Source of the DNA: Bacillota bacterium
GTDB taxonomy: Bacteria > Bacillota > Clostridia > Peptostreptococcales > Anaerovoracaceae
Length of the DNA: 64,000 nt
Assembly (NCBI GenBank): GCA_017417045.1
Contig: JAFPZZ010000011.1
Span: 40,727-104,726 of the forward strand
Direction: 5' to 3'
Of the stretch, positions 24,281 through 33,651 are shown in pieces. The notes under the pieces were generated by a model, which saw nothing but the letters and a program-made list of their open reading frames with translations, was not told the origin of the DNA and made no database searches. Both the position numbers and the translations under genes were made by a program. Position 1 is the first letter of the stretch. The number at the start of each line of letters is the position of its first letter.

Positions 24281-26443
24281 TTAGAGCAGCTTCCTGTAGT
24301 ACAGGCCGCCGGTGCGTCTGAAGTCCGGTGACTCGCCGCTCCTAAGCATCGAGCGTATCAGCCTGCATTCGGAGGGCGATTCTATGGTGAAATACAGCAG
24401 CTCGTAGTCCGCGTCCGCCCTCTCCTTGTCCGCGATATACAGCGGGACGGAGTTTAAAAGCTCGCTGTAGCTCCTCTCCCTGCATATCAGGGGGAAGTCG
24501 GTCTCGGTGCGGTCGGTTATGAAGTTCAGTCCGCTGCAGTCCCCGCAGCCCTTCTCGCCGCGCATGGGGCAGGCCCGGAACTTCATGAGCGGCAGTCTTC
24601 CGTAGGAGATGTATCCCATGGGTTTCTCGTGCCTCAGCCGGCCTATCCCCGCCATCGAAAGCTCAAACGAGGCGCAGACCGAGGAGAGCCCGAAGCCTTC
24701 GGCCTGGGCCAGGGCCTCGGAATTGAGTATGTTGAGCCCGCTGCCCCCGTGTACGCGCAGACCGAGCCTTCTTGCGAGCCGCAGGCCGCCTATATTGTCA
24801 GCCCAGGCGTCGGTGAGCCCTTTTTGTATTAGCGAGCGAAGGCGTTCCTCAGCGCGCGGGGCTTCCTCAGGCCAGATCACCGCCGGGAGCTCGCATATGA
24901 GCCTTCCGGCGCAGCGCTCTATGATCCCGGGATCTTTCTCCAAAGCTCTTAGCGGCAGCATGATGATCTCATCCTCCGCCGGGGCGAAGAGCTGCCCCCC
25001 ATCCTCGAAGCGGCATATGTATTTCTTCCCGCCGGAGAAGAGATGGGAAAGCTTCGCGCCGGCATCCGCAAAGTCTTCGGGATACGAGGAGCCTCCCGCT
25101 GAAGCCGGTCTTATAGCTGCTTCATCGGTGCCCGCGGGCGCTGCATCCTCCGCCCGCCTCTTCGGCTCATCGGCGCCGGATCTTTCGTATACGGGCGTGC
25201 TGGCGGAGACGATTGCCGCGTCGAGCCCGGCCAGCGCCTCCCGGCGCAGCGCGTTCAGCGCTGATGCTGGAAGCATCAGGCCGGGCTCCGCGTCAAGCGT
25301 GAGTCCGTCCAGGAAGTACATGCTCCCGCCCGTCTTTGAAAGGCTCTTCCTCGCGTATTCTTCGTCCAGGGGAAGAGTCCTGGCCCTTTCGGGCGCGGCT
25401 CCCTCCGCCGAGGCGAAATAGCCCGCGCCGAATACGCTGAGCTCCGACGGCCTGCCCTCGTGCACGCTCAAGACCATATCGACGGGTACGCTCTGAGGCT
25501 CCTTTTCGTATATCTTCGCGAGCTCTCCGAGCACGCCCGAGGCCGCGGTGACGTCTTCCTTGGTCCTGTAGCCGAACATCTGGGGCCCGCGCTTTCCCAT
25601 GAGATAGCCGTCGGTAAAACCGCTTCTGGAAAACACGGCCCTGAGGGTCTCCATATCGGGCTTCCTTCCCTCGAGCGCGTCCCTGCAGGCCGTCACCGAG
25701 GCAGCCACGTATTCCGCCCTCTTCATGCGGCCCTCTATCTTAACCGAAGATACCCCTGCGTCCTCGAGCTCTTTGAGATGCTCCACGTACGAGAGATCCT
25801 TTAGCGATAGCGCGTGATCCTTAGATCCTATGCGCCAGTCGAGCCTGCAGGGCTGGGCGCAGAGCCCCCTGTTGCCGCTGCGGGCTCCGATGAGCGAGGA
25901 CATATAGCAGGCGCCGGAGACGCTCATGCAGTGCGCCCCGTGTACGAAGACCTCGGCCTTTACACCGGTGTTTTTGATGATGCTCCTGATCTCCTTCAGG
26001 CTGAGCTCCCTTCCGAGGACCACCCTGGAGTAGCCATGCTCCATTAGCAGGCTGACGCCCTCCTCGTCCACGCATACCATCTGAGTGGACGCAAACAGCG
26101 GGAGATCCTTCCACGTATCCCTTACGTAGGCTGCGACCGCGAGATCCTGGACTATCAGGGCGTCGACCCCTGCCTCCGCGGCTGTATCCGCGGCTCTTTT
26201 CATTGCCGCCAGCTCCTCGTCCTTTATCAAAGTATTGAGGGTTATATAAACCTTGACGCCGTGGAGGTGGCAGTAGGCGACGGTATCCGCAAGGCCATCT
26301 CCTGCGAAATTCTCGGCGTTCCTTCTCGCGTTGAAATCCTGCAGGCCGAAGTATACGGCGTCCGCCCCGCTCCTCACGGCAGCTATGAGCTGCTCCTGAC
26401 CTCCGACCGGGGCCAATATCTCTATGCGTCCGTTCTTATTCAT
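24281..26443 (-). CDS. U32 family protein with DUF3656-like extension (RlhA-type)
   Basis: The first 300 residues form the U32 barrel: EILAPVGGQEQLIAAVRSGADAV is split over the N-terminus, followed by FVHGAHCMSVSGACYMSS and NRGLCAQPCRLDW with the conserved cysteines, and SSVKIEGRMKRAEYV. The remaining 400 residues match the DUF3656-containing arrangement of RlhA, which in E. coli hydroxylates C2501 of 23S rRNA. Other U32 members are annotated as collagenase-like peptidases. At 720 residues it is of RlhA length. Its start overlaps the AraC gene stop by 8 bp, so the two are co-transcribed. Confidence 0.85.
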   Translation of the reverse strand: MNKNGRIEILAPVGGQEQLIAAVRSGADAVYFGLQDFNARRNAENFAGDGLADTVAYCHLHGVKVYITLNTLIKDEELAAMKRAADTAAEAGVDALIVQDLAVAAYVRDTWKDLPLFASTQMVCVDEEGVSLLMEHGYSRVVLGRELSLKEIRSIIKNTGVKAEVFVHGAHCMSVSGACYMSSLIGARSGNRGLCAQPCRLDWRIGSKDHALSLKDLSYVEHLKELEDAGVSSVKIEGRMKRAEYVAASVTACRDALEGRKPDMETLRAVFSRSGFTDGYLMGKRGPQMFGYRTKEDVTAASGVLGELAKIYEKEPQSVPVDMVLSVHEGRPSELSVFGAGYFASAEGAAPERARTLPLDEEYARKSLSKTGGSMYFLDGLTLDAEPGLMLPASALNALRREALAGLDAAIVSASTPVYERSGADEPKRRAEDAAPAGTDEAAIRPASAGGSSYPEDFADAGAKLSHLFSGGKKYICRFEDGGQLFAPAEDEIIMLPLRALEKDPGIIERCAGRLICELPAVIWPEEAPRAEERLRSLIQKGLTDAWADNIGGLRLARRLGLRVHGGSGLNILNSEALAQAEGFGLSSVCASFELSMAGIGRLRHEKPMGYISYGRLPLMKFRACPMRGEKGCGDCSGLNFITDRTETDFPLICRERSYSELLNSVPLYIADKERADADYELLYFTIESPSECRLIRSMLRSGESPDFRRTGGLYYRKLL

Positions 26444-27251
26444 CCATGGCCTCCGCTGCGCTCCTCGCCTCAGCTCCCGCTGCTTTTGAGTTCTCCTTTT
26501 CCGGGAAGAATTCCTCCCTGTAGTGCGTCCTTCTGAACTCTCCGGGCGTACAGCCCACTAGGCTCTTGAAGCTCCTTATGAAGTGGCTCTGGGATGAGAA
26601 ACCCAGTATCGCGCTTATCTCAGAGGCCGGAAAGCTCGAGTATTTGAGCATATTCTTGGCCGAATCCATCTTGCGCTCCATGATGTAGCCCGAGAGCGTC
26701 ATCCCGGTCTCCTTTCTGAAGAGAGTGGACAGGTAGCTCGGATTGAGCCCCGCATACTCGGCGACCTCGGCTATCCTGATGTGGTCCTGAAGCCTTCCGT
26801 CTATGAACTCCATGGCCATGAGCACGGGCCGCGAATAGGAATCGCGCCGGCCCACCCCGGCCATCTGCCTGGTGAAGTATTCGAACATCTCCGAATGGAG
26901 GATCCTTACCTCGTCCTCCGTAAGGCACTCGTCCATGCGGTTTATGTACAGGTCGCTGGCGTTGTAGGCCGTCTCGGGATTGAGCCCTCCTGCTATGGCG
27001 AAGCGGGTGACGAGGGTCGCGCTCGCGACGAAAAGATATTTTATATTCCTGAGAGCGTCCTTCGAAAGACTGCCCTTTGAGGCGCTGGAAAACATCATCC
27101 TGCTCTCCTCGACGGCGGCAGCATCTCCGGCCCTCATGAGCTCGTACTGGCGCATCTCTCTCTCGTAGGAATGATGTCTGAAGCTCAGCTCTCTGTTCAG
27201 ATATTCCCTGTAGGCTATCAGATCATCGGGGTTGTTTATCATTCGTTTCAT
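26436..27251 (-). CDS. AraC-family transcriptional regulator
   Basis: The 271-residue protein has a C-terminal pair of helix-turn-helix motifs: IRIAEVAEYAGLNPSYLSTL then FRKETGMTLSGYI (first), and ASEISAILGFSSQSHFIRS then FKSLVGCTPGEFRR (second), followed by a 35-residue polar tail. The N-terminal 150 residues are helical and do not look like a cupin, so the ligand is unknown. A GGAGG site precedes ATG 27251. It is divergent from the U32-MFS block with only 122 bp between the starts, so it is the best local candidate to control that block. Confidence 0.9.
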   Translation of the reverse strand: MKRMINNPDDLIAYREYLNRELSFRHHSYEREMRQYELMRAGDAAAVEESRMMFSSASKGSLSKDALRNIKYLFVASATLVTRFAIAGGLNPETAYNASDLYINRMDECLTEDEVRILHSEMFEYFTRQMAGVGRRDSYSRPVLMAMEFIDGRLQDHIRIAEVAEYAGLNPSYLSTLFRKETGMTLSGYIMERKMDSAKNMLKYSSFPASEISAILGFSSQSHFIRSFKSLVGCTPGEFRRTHYREEFFPEKENSKAAGAEARSAAEAMDE

Positions 27252-27331
27252 TTAGCTTCCTCCGCGCTAAAGATTATGTCATAAAAACAAAATTATTGCT
27301 ATACAAAACTCGCGCGCGCGGATAATATATC

Positions 27332-27360
27332 TTGTGTTTTTTCGATAGCATCTTTAATTA
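27332..27360 (+). promoter_or_regulatory. Candidate promoter of the U32-MFS block
   Basis: TTGTGT (27332-27337), 17-bp spacer, TAATTA (27355-27360). The predicted start point would fall only about 7 bases before the ATG at 27374, and no Shine-Dalgarno sequence is present, so the first gene may be nearly leaderless. An alternating CGCGCGCGCG tract lies just upstream at 27311-27320. Confidence 0.4.
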
Positions 27361-27373
27361 ATATATATACGTT

Positions 27374-28591
27374 ATGAATAGAGCAAAAAGACCAGAGCTT
27401 CTGGCTCCCGCGGGAGACCTCGAAGGAATAAAGACTGCGCTGAAATACGGAGCCGACGCTATATACTGCGGCGGCCCTTTCATGCAGCTCAGGGCCGAGA
27501 AGGTCGGCTTTGACGAAGCCTCCCTCGCGGAGGCCGCAGAGCTCATCCACGCCAAGGGCAGCAAGCTTTACGTGACGGTCAACAGCTTCGCGGTAAACAG
27601 CGAGATACCCCTTCTCGGAGACTACGCCAAAAGGCTCCTGGACCTCGGCACCGACGCCGTAATAGTCTCCGACATAGGCGCGATCGCTGAGATCAAGGAC
27701 AAGTGCCCTCAGATGGAGATACATCTCAGCACTCAGGCCAACTGCATGAACTACCGCGCCGCCGCCGTGTACTACGATATGGGGACGAGCCGCATAGTTC
27801 TAGCCAGGGAGCTCACTCTCGAACAGATACGCGAGATAAACGCCATGAAGCCCGCCGGGCTCGAGCTCGAATGCTTCGTCCACGGCTCCATGTGCATGGC
27901 CTACTCGGGAAGGTGCATACTCAGCGCCTATACCACGGGCCGCAGCGCGAACCGAGGAGGCTGCGCGCAGTCCTGCCGCTGGAACTACTACCTCATGGAG
28001 GAGAAGCGCCCCGGCGAGTACTTCCCCATCGAAGAGGACGCCAAGGGCACCACTATACTGAGCTCCAAGGACCTCTGCGCCATAAGCTTCCTCGATCAGC
28101 TCGAAGACGCCGGAGTCGTATCCTTCAAGATCGAGGGCCGCATGAGGACGCCCTACTCCATCGGAACGACCGTAAACGCATACAGGATGATGATGGACGG
28201 CCGCTGCACCCTCGAAGAGGCGCGCCAGGAGCTCGAGACCTCGAGCCACAGGCCCTTCTCCACGGGCTTTTACTTCGGCGATCCCAACCAGGTCGCGACC
28301 GATTCGGACGGCTACATAAGAGACTGGCTCTTCATAGGCAGCGCTCAGGAGGACGCGAAGGACGGCAGGGTCACCCTGCTCACCAGAAACGCCTTCAGCG
28401 TCGGAGACGAGATAACGGCCGTCACCCCGGGCTATCCCGGAAGGAGCTTCACCCTCACCGAGATCACCGACGAGGAAGGAAACCGCATAGATCGCTCATC
28501 GCACCCGATGAAGCTCGTAAAGATCAACTGTCCGGATTGGCTGCAAGAAGGAGACCTCCTGAGGCGCAGATCGGACAGACAGACAGTTTAG
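27374..28591 (+). CDS. U32 family protein (TrhP/YegQ-YrrN type)
   Basis: A 405-residue U32 protein: RPELLAPAGDLEGIKTALKY at the N-terminus, ECFVHGSMCMAYSGRC near residue 170, NRGGCAQSCRW with conserved cysteines, and FKIEGRMRTPYSIG. The length and the short beta-rich C-terminal domain match TrhP, which hydroxylates U34 of tRNA; some relatives are called collagenase-like proteases. It is a paralogue of the U32 gene at 24281. The ATG lacks a visible ribosome-binding site. It is followed by five MFS genes on the same strand. Confidence 0.87.
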   Translation: MNRAKRPELLAPAGDLEGIKTALKYGADAIYCGGPFMQLRAEKVGFDEASLAEAAELIHAKGSKLYVTVNSFAVNSEIPLLGDYAKRLLDLGTDAVIVSDIGAIAEIKDKCPQMEIHLSTQANCMNYRAAAVYYDMGTSRIVLARELTLEQIREINAMKPAGLELECFVHGSMCMAYSGRCILSAYTTGRSANRGGCAQSCRWNYYLMEEKRPGEYFPIEEDAKGTTILSSKDLCAISFLDQLEDAGVVSFKIEGRMRTPYSIGTTVNAYRMMMDGRCTLEEARQELETSSHRPFSTGFYFGDPNQVATDSDGYIRDWLFIGSAQEDAKDGRVTLLTRNAFSVGDEITAVTPGYPGRSFTLTEITDEEGNRIDRSSHPMKLVKINCPDWLQEGDLLRRRSDRQTV

Positions 28592-28686
28592 ATAGACAGA
28601 CAGTTTAAGAAGAGATAACGGCCAGCAAGGGAAGGCAGCCCCTTCCCCTAAGTGGCCGAAGCGATATTCCGAAAGGCAGGAAACAG

Positions 28687-29898
28687 ATGAAACAGAAAAA
28701 GAGCGGAGCCAACCTCCTGGTCTTTTTTAGCGTAATGGTCATGTTCAACATGGCCGCAAGCTTCGCGCATCCCGTTACGCCTACGCTCATAGTAGAACGC
28801 CATCTCGACAGTTCGATGTTTGGCATAGCGCTAGCCGCGATGCTAACGATGATGTTCCTCTTCGCGCCCTTCTGGGGCAAGATGTGCAGCTACGTCCCGA
28901 CGAGGAACCTCATGCTCATCGGGGCAATAGGCTACGCCATAGGCCAGTATATATTCGGATCGGCCGTAAACGAGGCCATGGTCGTCGGGGGCCGCGCCTT
29001 TGCCGGCGTCTTCACCTCGGCCTGCTTCACAGCCTTTGCCAATTACGTGATAAACGTCAGCGATCCTGAGAACCGCGGGCAGAACCTGACAGTGCTCGCC
29101 ACCGTGCAGAACGTCGCTGGAGCCGTCGGCTACTTCGTGGGAGGAATGCTCGGGCTCATCTCCGTAGAGTTCACCTTTATGGTACAGATCATAGTCCTGG
29201 CCACCGGAGGCGTGCTCTTCTTTTTCATCAGCAAGGACGATACCCCCTTCAAGCACAGGCCCGAGAAAAAGCTCAGCCTCTCCGACGCGAACCCCTTCGC
29301 GGCCTTCTTCGATCTGAAGAACTTCATCACGCCGGCTCTTGGGATGCTCTTCGCCATCACGGCTATCTGCGCCATAGGCCAGAACTCCTTCGAGCAGGTA
29401 TTCAACTACTACATCAAGGACTACTTCGGGCTGTCCTCCGCGTACAACGGCATATTCAAGGCTGCCATAGCGGCCACAGGCTTCCTCGCGAACAGCCTGA
29501 TCTGCATGAGGCTGATCAAAAAGACCGATACCAATATCACATTCCTGCCGGTCATCGTCGCCTGCGTGATTCCTCTCGGCTTCGCGCTGCTCTTCTTCAA
29601 CAGCCTCTGGCCTTTCGCGGCATGCGACATATTGTTCTTTACGGTAAATACCATGCGCCTGCCCCTGATGCAGAACCTCTGCGCTGGACGCGCCACCCCC
29701 GAGACCAGCAATTCGGTCATGGGATTCTACCAGGCGATGGGCTCGCTCGGAGGCATCTTCGGAGCGGCCTTCGCCGGGCTCATATACGACACCAATTCAC
29801 ACTATCCATTCATACTTGCTTTCTGCGCCTTCGTCATCGGCACAGCGCTCTCGGTGATCTACGTGAGGCACTACAAGAAGGAACAGGCCGCGGAGTAA
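28687..29898 (+). CDS. MFS transporter, paralogue 1 of 5
   Basis: A 403-residue major facilitator superfamily permease with about 12 membrane helices. The family block SFAHPVTPTLIVERHLDSSM opens TM1 and its loop; the motif-A-like APFWGKMCSYVPTRN follows TM2. A conserved segment after the central loop reads GQNSFEQVFNYYIKDYFGL, and GRATPETSNSVMGFYQ precedes the last helices. The copy is closest to paralogue 2. It starts 95 bp after the U32 gene, behind a GGGAAGG/CCCTTCCC hairpin in the leader and an AGGAA ribosome-binding site. Substrate unknown. Confidence 0.9.
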   Translation: MKQKKSGANLLVFFSVMVMFNMAASFAHPVTPTLIVERHLDSSMFGIALAAMLTMMFLFAPFWGKMCSYVPTRNLMLIGAIGYAIGQYIFGSAVNEAMVVGGRAFAGVFTSACFTAFANYVINVSDPENRGQNLTVLATVQNVAGAVGYFVGGMLGLISVEFTFMVQIIVLATGGVLFFFISKDDTPFKHRPEKKLSLSDANPFAAFFDLKNFITPALGMLFAITAICAIGQNSFEQVFNYYIKDYFGLSSAYNGIFKAAIAATGFLANSLICMRLIKKTDTNITFLPVIVACVIPLGFALLFFNSLWPFAACDILFFTVNTMRLPLMQNLCAGRATPETSNSVMGFYQAMGSLGGIFGAAFAGLIYDTNSHYPFILAFCAFVIGTALSVIYVRHYKKEQAAE

Positions 29899-29961
29899 GA
29901 CAGCCGCGGACCGAAGCGGCAAGCTGAAACGGATAAAATACGGTAGAGATAGGAGAAGATC

Positions 29962-31158
29962 ATGAACAGGAGACAGTTCCTCAAATTCCTGATAGTTTAC
30001 GCCGTCTTTTCGATGTCGGCGAATTTCGCGCACCCCGTGACCCCAACCCTAATAGTCGAAAGGAATCTGGACAGCTCAATGTTCGGCATCGCGCTCGCAG
30101 CGATGTTCGTCATGAGCTTTTTGTTTTCCCCCTTCTGGGGCAAGCTGTGCAATTACATCCCCACCAAGACCATAATCCTGATAGGCGGCCTGGGCTACTG
30201 CGTGGGACAGGTCATCTTCGGGGCGGCCGTAAACGAGGCCATGGTCGTGGGAGGAAGGATGGTCGCGGGAGCCTTCTCCAGCGGCGCCTGGACTGCTGCG
30301 CTCAACTACGTCGTAAACACCAGCTCTCCCGAGGAGCGCGGAGAGCACCTTACGGTCTACGCCACGCTTCAGAACGTCATAAGCGCGGTCGGATACTTCA
30401 TCGGCGGTATGCTGGGACTCATCTCCGTCGAGTTCACCTTCACCGTCCAGGTCATAATGCTGGCCGCCGGCTGCATAGGCCTCTACTTCGTCTGCCTCGA
30501 CGACACCCCCTTCAAGCACAAGCCGGAAAGAAAGCTCACCTTCTCCGACGCGAACCCCTTCAAGGTATTCGTCGAAGCGAAGAGCTTCATGAACGTCAAC
30601 TTCGCCCTGATCTTCGCTATGGTAGCCATCGCGGCCGTCGGACAGAACTCCTTCGAGCAGGTATTCAACTACTTCATCAAGGACCAGTTCCACCTCTCCT
30701 CCGCCTACAACGGCATATTCAAGGCGGCGATCGCGATCTGCGGCTTCATAGCGAACAGCACGGTCTGCATGTGGCTGGTCAAGAAGACCAATATAAACAG
30801 GACCTACGCCTGGGTCATGATAGCGGCGACCATACCCGCTGGACTCATACTATTCTTCTTCGGAAGCATCATACCCTTCGCCATCTGTGATATAGTATTC
30901 ATGACCATAAATATCATCAGGAACCCCATACAGCAGAACCTCTGCGCGGAGCACGCGAGCGCCGAGAACAGCAACTCCGTGATGGGCTTCTTCCAAGCAA
31001 TGAACTCGCTCGGCGGCATCTTCGGCGCCGCCTTCGCGGGACTGATCTACGATACGAACACCCACTATCCCTTCGTACTCGCCTTTATAGCTTACCTGAT
31101 CACCTCCGTGATCGCGGTCATCTACAGGGCCAGGTACGCTAGGGAGAACAGGGCTTAA
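29962..31158 (+). CDS. MFS transporter, paralogue 2 of 5
   Basis: A 398-residue permease sharing long colinear blocks with paralogue 1: FAHPVTPTLIVERNLDSSMF, SPFWGKLCNYIPTKT, DDTPFKHKPERKL and NSFEQVFNYFIKDQFHL. Both differ from copies 3-5 in having the ERxLDSSMFGIALAAM loop instead of DRGLPSQWYGYAMSAVS, so copies 1 and 2 form one branch. An AGGAG site precedes ATG 29962. The gene ends 40 bp before copy 3. Substrate unknown. Confidence 0.9.
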   Translation: MNRRQFLKFLIVYAVFSMSANFAHPVTPTLIVERNLDSSMFGIALAAMFVMSFLFSPFWGKLCNYIPTKTIILIGGLGYCVGQVIFGAAVNEAMVVGGRMVAGAFSSGAWTAALNYVVNTSSPEERGEHLTVYATLQNVISAVGYFIGGMLGLISVEFTFTVQVIMLAAGCIGLYFVCLDDTPFKHKPERKLTFSDANPFKVFVEAKSFMNVNFALIFAMVAIAAVGQNSFEQVFNYFIKDQFHLSSAYNGIFKAAIAICGFIANSTVCMWLVKKTNINRTYAWVMIAATIPAGLILFFFGSIIPFAICDIVFMTINIIRNPIQQNLCAEHASAENSNSVMGFFQAMNSLGGIFGAAFAGLIYDTNTHYPFVLAFIAYLITSVIAVIYRARYARENRA

Positions 31159-31197
31159 TATACCGGGCGCGCAGGTTCGGCGGCGCGCAGACAAGTT

Positions 31198-32403
31198 ATG
31201 AATGAGACTAAGAGAAAGCATCTGCTTCCGCTGTCGTTCTTCGTGGTGATGTTTCTCTACAATTTCGCCAGCGGATTCGCGCACCCTGTCACCCCGACTC
31301 TCGTCGTGGACCGCGGTCTTCCGAGCCAGTGGTACGGCTACGCGATGTCGGCGGTATCCGTCGGGAGCTTCATGATAGCGCCTTTTTGGGGCAAGCTCTG
31401 CAATTACATATCTACCAAGAGGATCGCTATACTGGGGCTCGTAGGCTACGCCGTAGGACAGTTCATAATGATGAATGCCTACAGCGGGATCCAGCTCCTC
31501 ATAGGCAGGGTCTTCGCGGGCCTGCTCGCCTCCGGGGCGACCATATCGATACTCAATTACATAATCAACGTCGGGGACGAGCACGAACGTCCCAGATATC
31601 TGACCATCTACTCTACCTCAGGCAGCGTCAGCAACGCCCTGGGGTATTTCGTAGGCGGTTTCCTCGGCATAAAGGGCATCCAGGTTCCGTTCATCGCTCA
31701 GATGTCCATACTCGTCGCTTCGGCCGCGCTGGCGTTTTTCGTACTAGAGGACGATACCCCCTACAAGCACCGCCCGGATCGGGGCATGAACGTCAGAGAG
31801 GTCAATCCCTTCAGCGCCTTCATGGACGCAGGGAAGTACATGACCCCTCTTCTGGCCTGCTTCTTCGCCGCATTCGTGCTCTACTGCCTGGGGATGTCGC
31901 TGTTCGAGACGGTGTTCAATTACTATATCAAGGACCACTTCGGACTCGGCTCCCAGTACAACGGCACCATCAAAGCCGTCATAGCGGTGTCGAGCCTGCT
32001 CGCGAACCTGAGCATAGGCATGTGGATAGTCAGAAAGACGGACATACACAGGAGCTTCTTCGTGATGTCCGCCGTCACCGCCGGGGTGGTGGGCTGCTCT
32101 CTGCTCTTCTTTGAGAACATGCTCCCGCTCTCCGCGATATTCATCGTTTATTCCGTTATCAGCATCATGCTGATGCCGGTCGCGCAAAACATATGCGCGG
32201 AGCACGCGACGGAGGAGAACAGCAACAGCCTCATGGGCTTCTTCCAAGCCATGAGATCCTTCTCGTCCATAATCGGATCCTATGCCGAAGCCAGGCTCTA
32301 CGCGCTGAGCGTAAGGCTCCCCTTCTTCACCGCCTCAGCGGTACTGCTGATAGGGACGGCCACGGGCTTCGTGTATATGGCGCGGCAGAAAAAAGAAGCG
32401 TAG
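31198..32403 (+). CDS. MFS transporter, paralogue 3 of 5
   Basis: A 401-residue permease of the second branch, with DRGLPSQWYGYAMSAVSVGS after TM1, GKLCNYISTKRIAILG, INVGDEHERPRYLTIYST in the central loop region and AEHATEENSNSLMGFFQAM. The ATG has only a weak upstream purine tract (an interrupted GACAAG stretch), so translation may depend on coupling from copy 2. The short gap before it contains a GCGCGC inverted pair. Substrate unknown. Confidence 0.88.
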   Translation: MNETKRKHLLPLSFFVVMFLYNFASGFAHPVTPTLVVDRGLPSQWYGYAMSAVSVGSFMIAPFWGKLCNYISTKRIAILGLVGYAVGQFIMMNAYSGIQLLIGRVFAGLLASGATISILNYIINVGDEHERPRYLTIYSTSGSVSNALGYFVGGFLGIKGIQVPFIAQMSILVASAALAFFVLEDDTPYKHRPDRGMNVREVNPFSAFMDAGKYMTPLLACFFAAFVLYCLGMSLFETVFNYYIKDHFGLGSQYNGTIKAVIAVSSLLANLSIGMWIVRKTDIHRSFFVMSAVTAGVVGCSLLFFENMLPLSAIFIVYSVISIMLMPVAQNICAEHATEENSNSLMGFFQAMRSFSSIIGSYAEARLYALSVRLPFFTASAVLLIGTATGFVYMARQKKEA

Positions 32404-32454
32404 GCCGGATCACACAAAAGACAGGATAAGCTCCGCGCGAACGGATAATAAGAC

Positions 32455-33651
32455 ATGAAAAAGAAACATCTTCTTCCCTTCTCTTTTTTCATAATGATGT
32501 TCCTCTACCACTTCTCGAGCGGCTTCGCTCACCCGGTGACTCCTACCCTGATAGTCGACCGCGGTCTTCCGAGCCAGTGGTACGGCTACGCCATGTCCGC
32601 AGTATCCGTCGGCTGCTTCGTAATAGCCCCCTTCTGGGGCAAGCTCTGCAACTATATCTCGACTAAAAGGATAGTCATGATCGGCATGCTGGGCTACGCG
32701 GCGGGCCAGTTCATCATGATGAACGCCTACAGCGGAGTGCAGCTGCTCATAGGACGCGTGTTCGCCGGCCTTCTCTCGATGGGGCCTACAGTCGCCCTCA
32801 TCAACTACATAATCAACGTGGGCGATGAAAAAGAACGGCCGAGATACCTCACGATATACGCCACCTCCGGCAGCGTCAGCAACGCGGCCGGCTATTTCGC
32901 GGGAGGACTGCTCGGCATCAAGGGCATCGAGTATCCCTTCATCGCGCAGATGTGCATATGCGTGCTTGCCGCCCTGATGGCATTCCTCGTGCTCGAGGAC
33001 GATACGCCCTACAAGCACCGTCCCGAGCGCGGCATGAACATAAAGGAGGTCAACCCCTTCAGCGCCTTCCTCGACGCGAGGAAGTACATGACCGCGCTGC
33101 TGGCCCTCTTCTTCGCGGCTTTCCTGCTCTACAACCTCGGCATGTCGCTGTTCGAGACCGTCTTCAATTACTACATCAAAGACCATTTCGGCCTCGGCTC
33201 GCAGTACAACGGCACCATCAAGGCAGTGATCGCCGTATCGAGCCTCATCGTGAACTTCACAATAGGGATGTGGATCGTCAAAAAGAGCGATATTCACAGG
33301 AGCTTCTTCCTCCTGGCCGTGATCACCACGGCCGTGGTGGGATGCTCCCTGCTCTTCTTCGACAGCATGCTTCCCCTGTTCGCGATATTCATCCTGTACT
33401 CCATCCTCAGCATCATGGTAAGATCGCTGGGGCAGAACATATGCGCCTCGCACGCCACCGAGGAGAACAGCAACAGCCTCATGGGATTCTTCCAGGCCAT
33501 GAGCTCGTTCTCGTACATCATAGGCTCGTTCTCCGAAGCCAGACTCTACCTGCTGAACATACATCTCCCCTTCTATGCCGCTGCTTCCGCTATGCTCCTA
33601 AGCGCGGTCACGAGCTTCGTATACATGGCGCGTCAGAAAAAAGAAAAATGA
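32455..33651 (+). CDS. MFS transporter, paralogue 4 of 5
   Basis: A 398-residue permease, very close to copies 3 and 5 (DRGLPSQWYGYAMSAVSVGC, then GKLCNYISTKRIVMIG, and SLFETVFNYYIKDHFGLGSQ). Its stop codon overlaps the ATG of copy 5 by two bases (ATGA at 33648-33651), giving translational coupling. One conserved position differs: the late loop reads ASHATEENSNSLMG where other copies have AEHAT or GRAT. Substrate unknown. Confidence 0.9.
   Translation: MKKKHLLPFSFFIMMFLYHFSSGFAHPVTPTLIVDRGLPSQWYGYAMSAVSVGCFVIAPFWGKLCNYISTKRIVMIGMLGYAAGQFIMMNAYSGVQLLIGRVFAGLLSMGPTVALINYIINVGDEKERPRYLTIYATSGSVSNAAGYFAGGLLGIKGIEYPFIAQMCICVLAALMAFLVLEDDTPYKHRPERGMNIKEVNPFSAFLDARKYMTALLALFFAAFLLYNLGMSLFETVFNYYIKDHFGLGSQYNGTIKAVIAVSSLIVNFTIGMWIVKKSDIHRSFFLLAVITTAVVGCSLLFFDSMLPLFAIFILYSILSIMVRSLGQNICASHATEENSNSLMGFFQAMSSFSYIIGSFSEARLYLLNIHLPFYAAASAMLLSAVTSFVYMARQKKEK

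Noticed and set aside
32952..33647. Upstream extension of the fifth permease frame
   Set aside because: The extension reads the fourth permease gene in another phase and is Arg/His-rich; the real start at 33648 aligns with the other copies.
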